Shown: positions 62,362 through 64,000 of the stretch, in pieces | Position numbering within the stretch: the first letter of the stretch is position 1 | Layout: the number at the start of each line of letters is the position of its first letter | NCBI RefSeq assembly: GCF_003732425.1 | Contig: NZ_MOBX01000003.1 | Coordinates: 558,001-622,000 of the forward strand | DNA length: 64,000 bases | Reading direction: 5' to 3' | From: Pseudomonas fluorescens | GTDB lineage: Bacteria > Pseudomonadota > Gammaproteobacteria > Pseudomonadales > Pseudomonadaceae | Made by a program: the position numbers and the translations under genes | Notes under the pieces: model-generated | Seen by the model: the letters and a program-made list of their open reading frames with translations, nothing else | Told to the model about the DNA's origin: nothing | The model's database searches: none

Positions 62362-63035
62362 CGATCATCCCCGGCCACGCCATAGCCCGGCGCTTTGGCC
62401 GGGTCGAGGGCGCGATCGATGTAATCCTGAAGCTGCGGCGCATAGGCATCCCAGAGTTTTTGCAACTGGCCGATCGGGTCTTGATCGGCCCAGTCGACGC
62501 GCAGGTTGACGATCGGCCAGGTCTGCTCGCCGACCACCACGACAGCGGCCGAATGCACCGGGCCGGCTTCACCGCCGAGGGCTTGCGCGGCGTGCAGGGC
62601 TCTGAGCAGGCGATCAGCGAGTTGACCTTCGCCGTCCTCAAAGGCGCTGACCATGGCTTCGATCACCGAACGCCCGGCCAGCATGTTGCCGGCGGCGACG
62701 CATTGCTCGCCGGTGACGGCATTGTGCACGCCGAGGGTTTGCGCACCGCTGAAATGTGCGGTCTGGCCGAGGTGGTTGATCGCGGTGATCTGGCGATATT
62801 GGCTGTAACCGTTGCGCGTGAGGACTTTGTCCAGCGCATCGTCAGGGGCCAGGCCTTGCTCCATCAGCGCGAGGACTTCCGGGCCGAGGGACGGCAGGGT
62901 AATGTTCTGGCTCGACACCGCGCCAACGCCCGGCAGCAGCCACGGGCAGCGCGCACCGACGGCGATGCTGGAGGAACTGATGGCGACACCGAACTGGCCG
63001 GTTTCGGCGCAGCGGGCTGCGATTGAAAAGGTCAT
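62358..63035 (-). CDS. DUF1028 family protein
   Basis: This 225-residue protein starts MTFSIAARCAETGQFGVAISSSS and is characteristic of DUF1028, a family with a Ntn-hydrolase-like fold of unknown activity. It includes VGAVSSQN and AAGNMLAGRSVIEAM near 100-125. In Pseudomonas such proteins occur with RidA-like and amidohydrolase genes. Translationally coupled to the ArgE-like gene. Confidence 0.8.
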   Translation of the reverse strand: MTFSIAARCAETGQFGVAISSSSIAVGARCPWLLPGVGAVSSQNITLPSLGPEVLALMEQGLAPDDALDKVLTRNGYSQYRQITAINHLGQTAHFSGAQTLGVHNAVTGEQCVAAGNMLAGRSVIEAMVSAFEDGEGQLADRLLRALHAAQALGGEAGPVHSAAVVVVGEQTWPIVNLRVDWADQDPIGQLQKLWDAYAPQLQDYIDRALDPAKAPGYGVAGDDR

Positions 63036-63062
63036 CTAATGAACTCCTTGTGTGTCTGGACT

Positions 63063-63137
63063 GGCCTCTTCGCGAGCAGGCTCGCTCCCACATGGAAATG
63101 CATTCCAAATGTGGGAGCGAGCCTGCTCGCGAAGGCC
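63063..63137. repeat. REPIN inside the 61-64 kb operon
   Basis: GGCCTCTTCGCGAGCAGGCTC... (63063 on) faces GTGGGAGCGAGCCTGCTCGCGAAGGCC (to 63137). Its loop GGAAATGCATTCCAA repeats that of the REPIN at 41980-42058. It is located between the RidA-like and DUF1028 genes (120-base gap), where it may lower expression of the distal genes. Confidence 0.9.
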
Positions 63138-63155
63138 GCGGCTCGGTTTCCTGAC

Positions 63156-63572
63156 TTACTCAGGAATCACCGCAATCACATCAATCTCCATCAACCACTG
63201 CGGCTGTCCCAGCGCCGACACCACCAGCCCGGTGGAGATCGGGAACACGCCTTTGAGCCACTTGCCTACTTCGCCATACACCGCCTCGCGATAACGCGGA
63301 TCGATGAGGTACGTGGTGGTCTTGACGATATGGCTCATGTCACTGCCGGCTTCTTCGAGCAGTTGCTTGACGTTGCGCATGGCCTGTTCAGCCTGCGCGC
63401 GCGGATCCCCCAGGCCGACCAGATTGCCGTCGAAATCCGTGCCGACCTGACCGCGCACATACACGGTGTTGCCGGCACGCACGGCCTGGCACAGGTCGTT
63501 GTCCAGCGTCTGGTTCGGGTAGGTGTCCTTGGTGTTGAACATGCGGATGCGAGTGTGGGTGGGCTGGCTCAT
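63156..63572 (-). CDS. RidA-family protein without the usual catalytic arginine
   Basis: This 138-residue protein starts MSQPTHTRIRMFNTKDTYPN. It has the RidA fold (VYVRGQVGTDFDGNLVGLGDPRAQAEQAMRNVKQLL in parts, SHIVKTTTYLIDPRYREAV). In E. coli RidA the imine/enamine deaminase Arg105 lies in FPARSCVEV; here the segment reads FPISTGLVVSALGQPQWL, so the Arg is replaced. It belongs to the non-canonical Rid subgroups rather than to RidA proper. GGAGCC precedes ATG 63572. It follows the flavin monooxygenase gene by 58 bases. Confidence 0.8.
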   Translation of the reverse strand: MSQPTHTRIRMFNTKDTYPNQTLDNDLCQAVRAGNTVYVRGQVGTDFDGNLVGLGDPRAQAEQAMRNVKQLLEEAGSDMSHIVKTTTYLIDPRYREAVYGEVGKWLKGVFPISTGLVVSALGQPQWLMEIDVIAVIPE

Positions 63573-63630
63573 GAAAGGCTCCTGAAGAAGGTTTGCCCGG
63601 CGCAATCGGCGCCGGCGCGAAAAAGGGATT

Positions 63631-64000
63631 TCAAGCGTCGACGGTGTCGGCGGCTTTGCTGTGGCTGTTCTGGTGCAACTCGGCTTCGCGCTGCTCGGCA
63701 TCGCGGTAGTCGAGGTACTTGCGCTGGGTGGCGATGTGGTCGGCGACATGTTTGGCGTCGTGCCAAACACCCCAGATAAACGATGAACCACGGCGCGACT
63801 GCCACGGCAGACCGAGGAAATACACCCCCGGCTCACTCGACACGCCGCGCTGATGCACCGGCTTGCCCTTGTCGTCGAAGGCTGCGACCTGCAACCACGA
63901 ATAATCCACGGCAAACCCGGTGGCCCAGATGATCGAAGTGACGCCAGCCTTGGCCAGATCGAGATCGACCAATGGGTTTTTCACGCAATCAGGATCCGGA
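63631..64000 (-). CDS. Flavin-containing monooxygenase (CzcO-like), C-terminal part, cut by the window edge
   Basis: The frame is open to the window end, so this is only the last ~123 codons of the gene. The visible tail has WATGFAVDYSWLQV (the ATG box of FAD/NADPH monooxygenases) and VYFLGLPWQSRRGSSFIWGV. These are features of group B flavin monooxygenases/Baeyer-Villiger-like enzymes that insert oxygen next to C-N or C-S centres. It is the first known gene of the RidA/DUF1028/ArgE-like cluster and is probably the initial oxidation enzyme of that route. Confidence 0.7.
   Translation of the reverse strand, partial: PDPDCVKNPLVDLDLAKAGVTSIIWATGFAVDYSWLQVAAFDDKGKPVHQRGVSSEPGVYFLGLPWQSRRGSSFIWGVWHDAKHVADHIATQRKYLDYRDAEQREAELHQNSHSKAADTVDA

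Noticed and set aside
1..64000. rRNA or tRNA genes
   Set aside because: No stretch with tRNA arms or rRNA conserved segments was seen by eye. A covariance search was not possible.

Overview
The window reads as the chromosome of a Pseudomonas of the fluorescens complex. The evidence is the G+C-rich coding bias, the many short REP palindromes of the fluorescens type (core GTGGGAGCGAGCCTGCTCGC and two other families), and gene sets typical of the genus: the six-gene Sha/Mrp antiporter operon with fused subunits A/B, small DUF1652/DUF2789/DUF6124 proteins, a TraR/DksA protein and many LysR regulators. No rRNA, tRNA, CRISPR array, insertion sequence or prophage was seen. Most genes are short metabolic or transport units separated by REP doublets (REPINs).

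Layout. 1-4.4 kb is an accessory patch of lower G+C: a DUF6124 gene behind a folded leader, a type VI secretion Tle1-like phospholipase (DUF2235) with a DUF2931 lipoprotein as likely immunity protein, a small third gene, the remnant of a second DUF2931 gene, and an HNH nuclease. 4.5-12 kb holds an AlkD-like repair protein with a GST, an RpiR regulator, a TraR/DksA protein, a methyl-accepting chemotaxis protein with its putative sensor domain at the C-terminus, and several small unknown genes. 12-24.5 kb holds an orphan betaine-type binding protein, a TonB receptor with a DUF2946 protein, the Sha antiporter operon, and an EamA exporter divergent from a cupin regulator. 24.4-38.3 kb is a run of small units: FAD protein, PpnN, AzlCD, SRAP protein, a sulfonate-type ABC permease with two divergent binding proteins, a polysaccharide deacetylase, a Nudix enzyme and small unknowns.

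38.3-51.4 kb has a LysR gene divergent from an MFS transporter and a glucarate-dehydratase-like enolase, a LysR gene divergent from a YdiJ-type FAD/Fe-S dehydrogenase, two PqiA proteins, a DUF1624-type membrane protein, and a LysR gene divergent from a drug-type MFS exporter. 51.4-52.55 kb is a tandem array of nine REPIN units of 134 or 135 bp in two alternating sequence types. 52.6-58.5 kb holds a semialdehyde dehydrogenase with a LysR gene, an HxlR gene divergent from an isochorismatase-type hydrolase, whose downstream ketoglutarate-semialdehyde-type dehydrogenase is frameshifted, and a second GST.

58.5-64 kb looks like one catabolic gene set: NCS1 permease, LysR regulator, ArgE-like M20 deacylase, DUF1028 protein, a RidA-family protein lacking the usual catalytic arginine, and the 3' part of a flavin monooxygenase cut by the window edge. 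It is the best candidate for an uncharacterised pathway: uptake, oxygenation, imine or enamine handling, then deacylation. The substrate is not evident from sequence.
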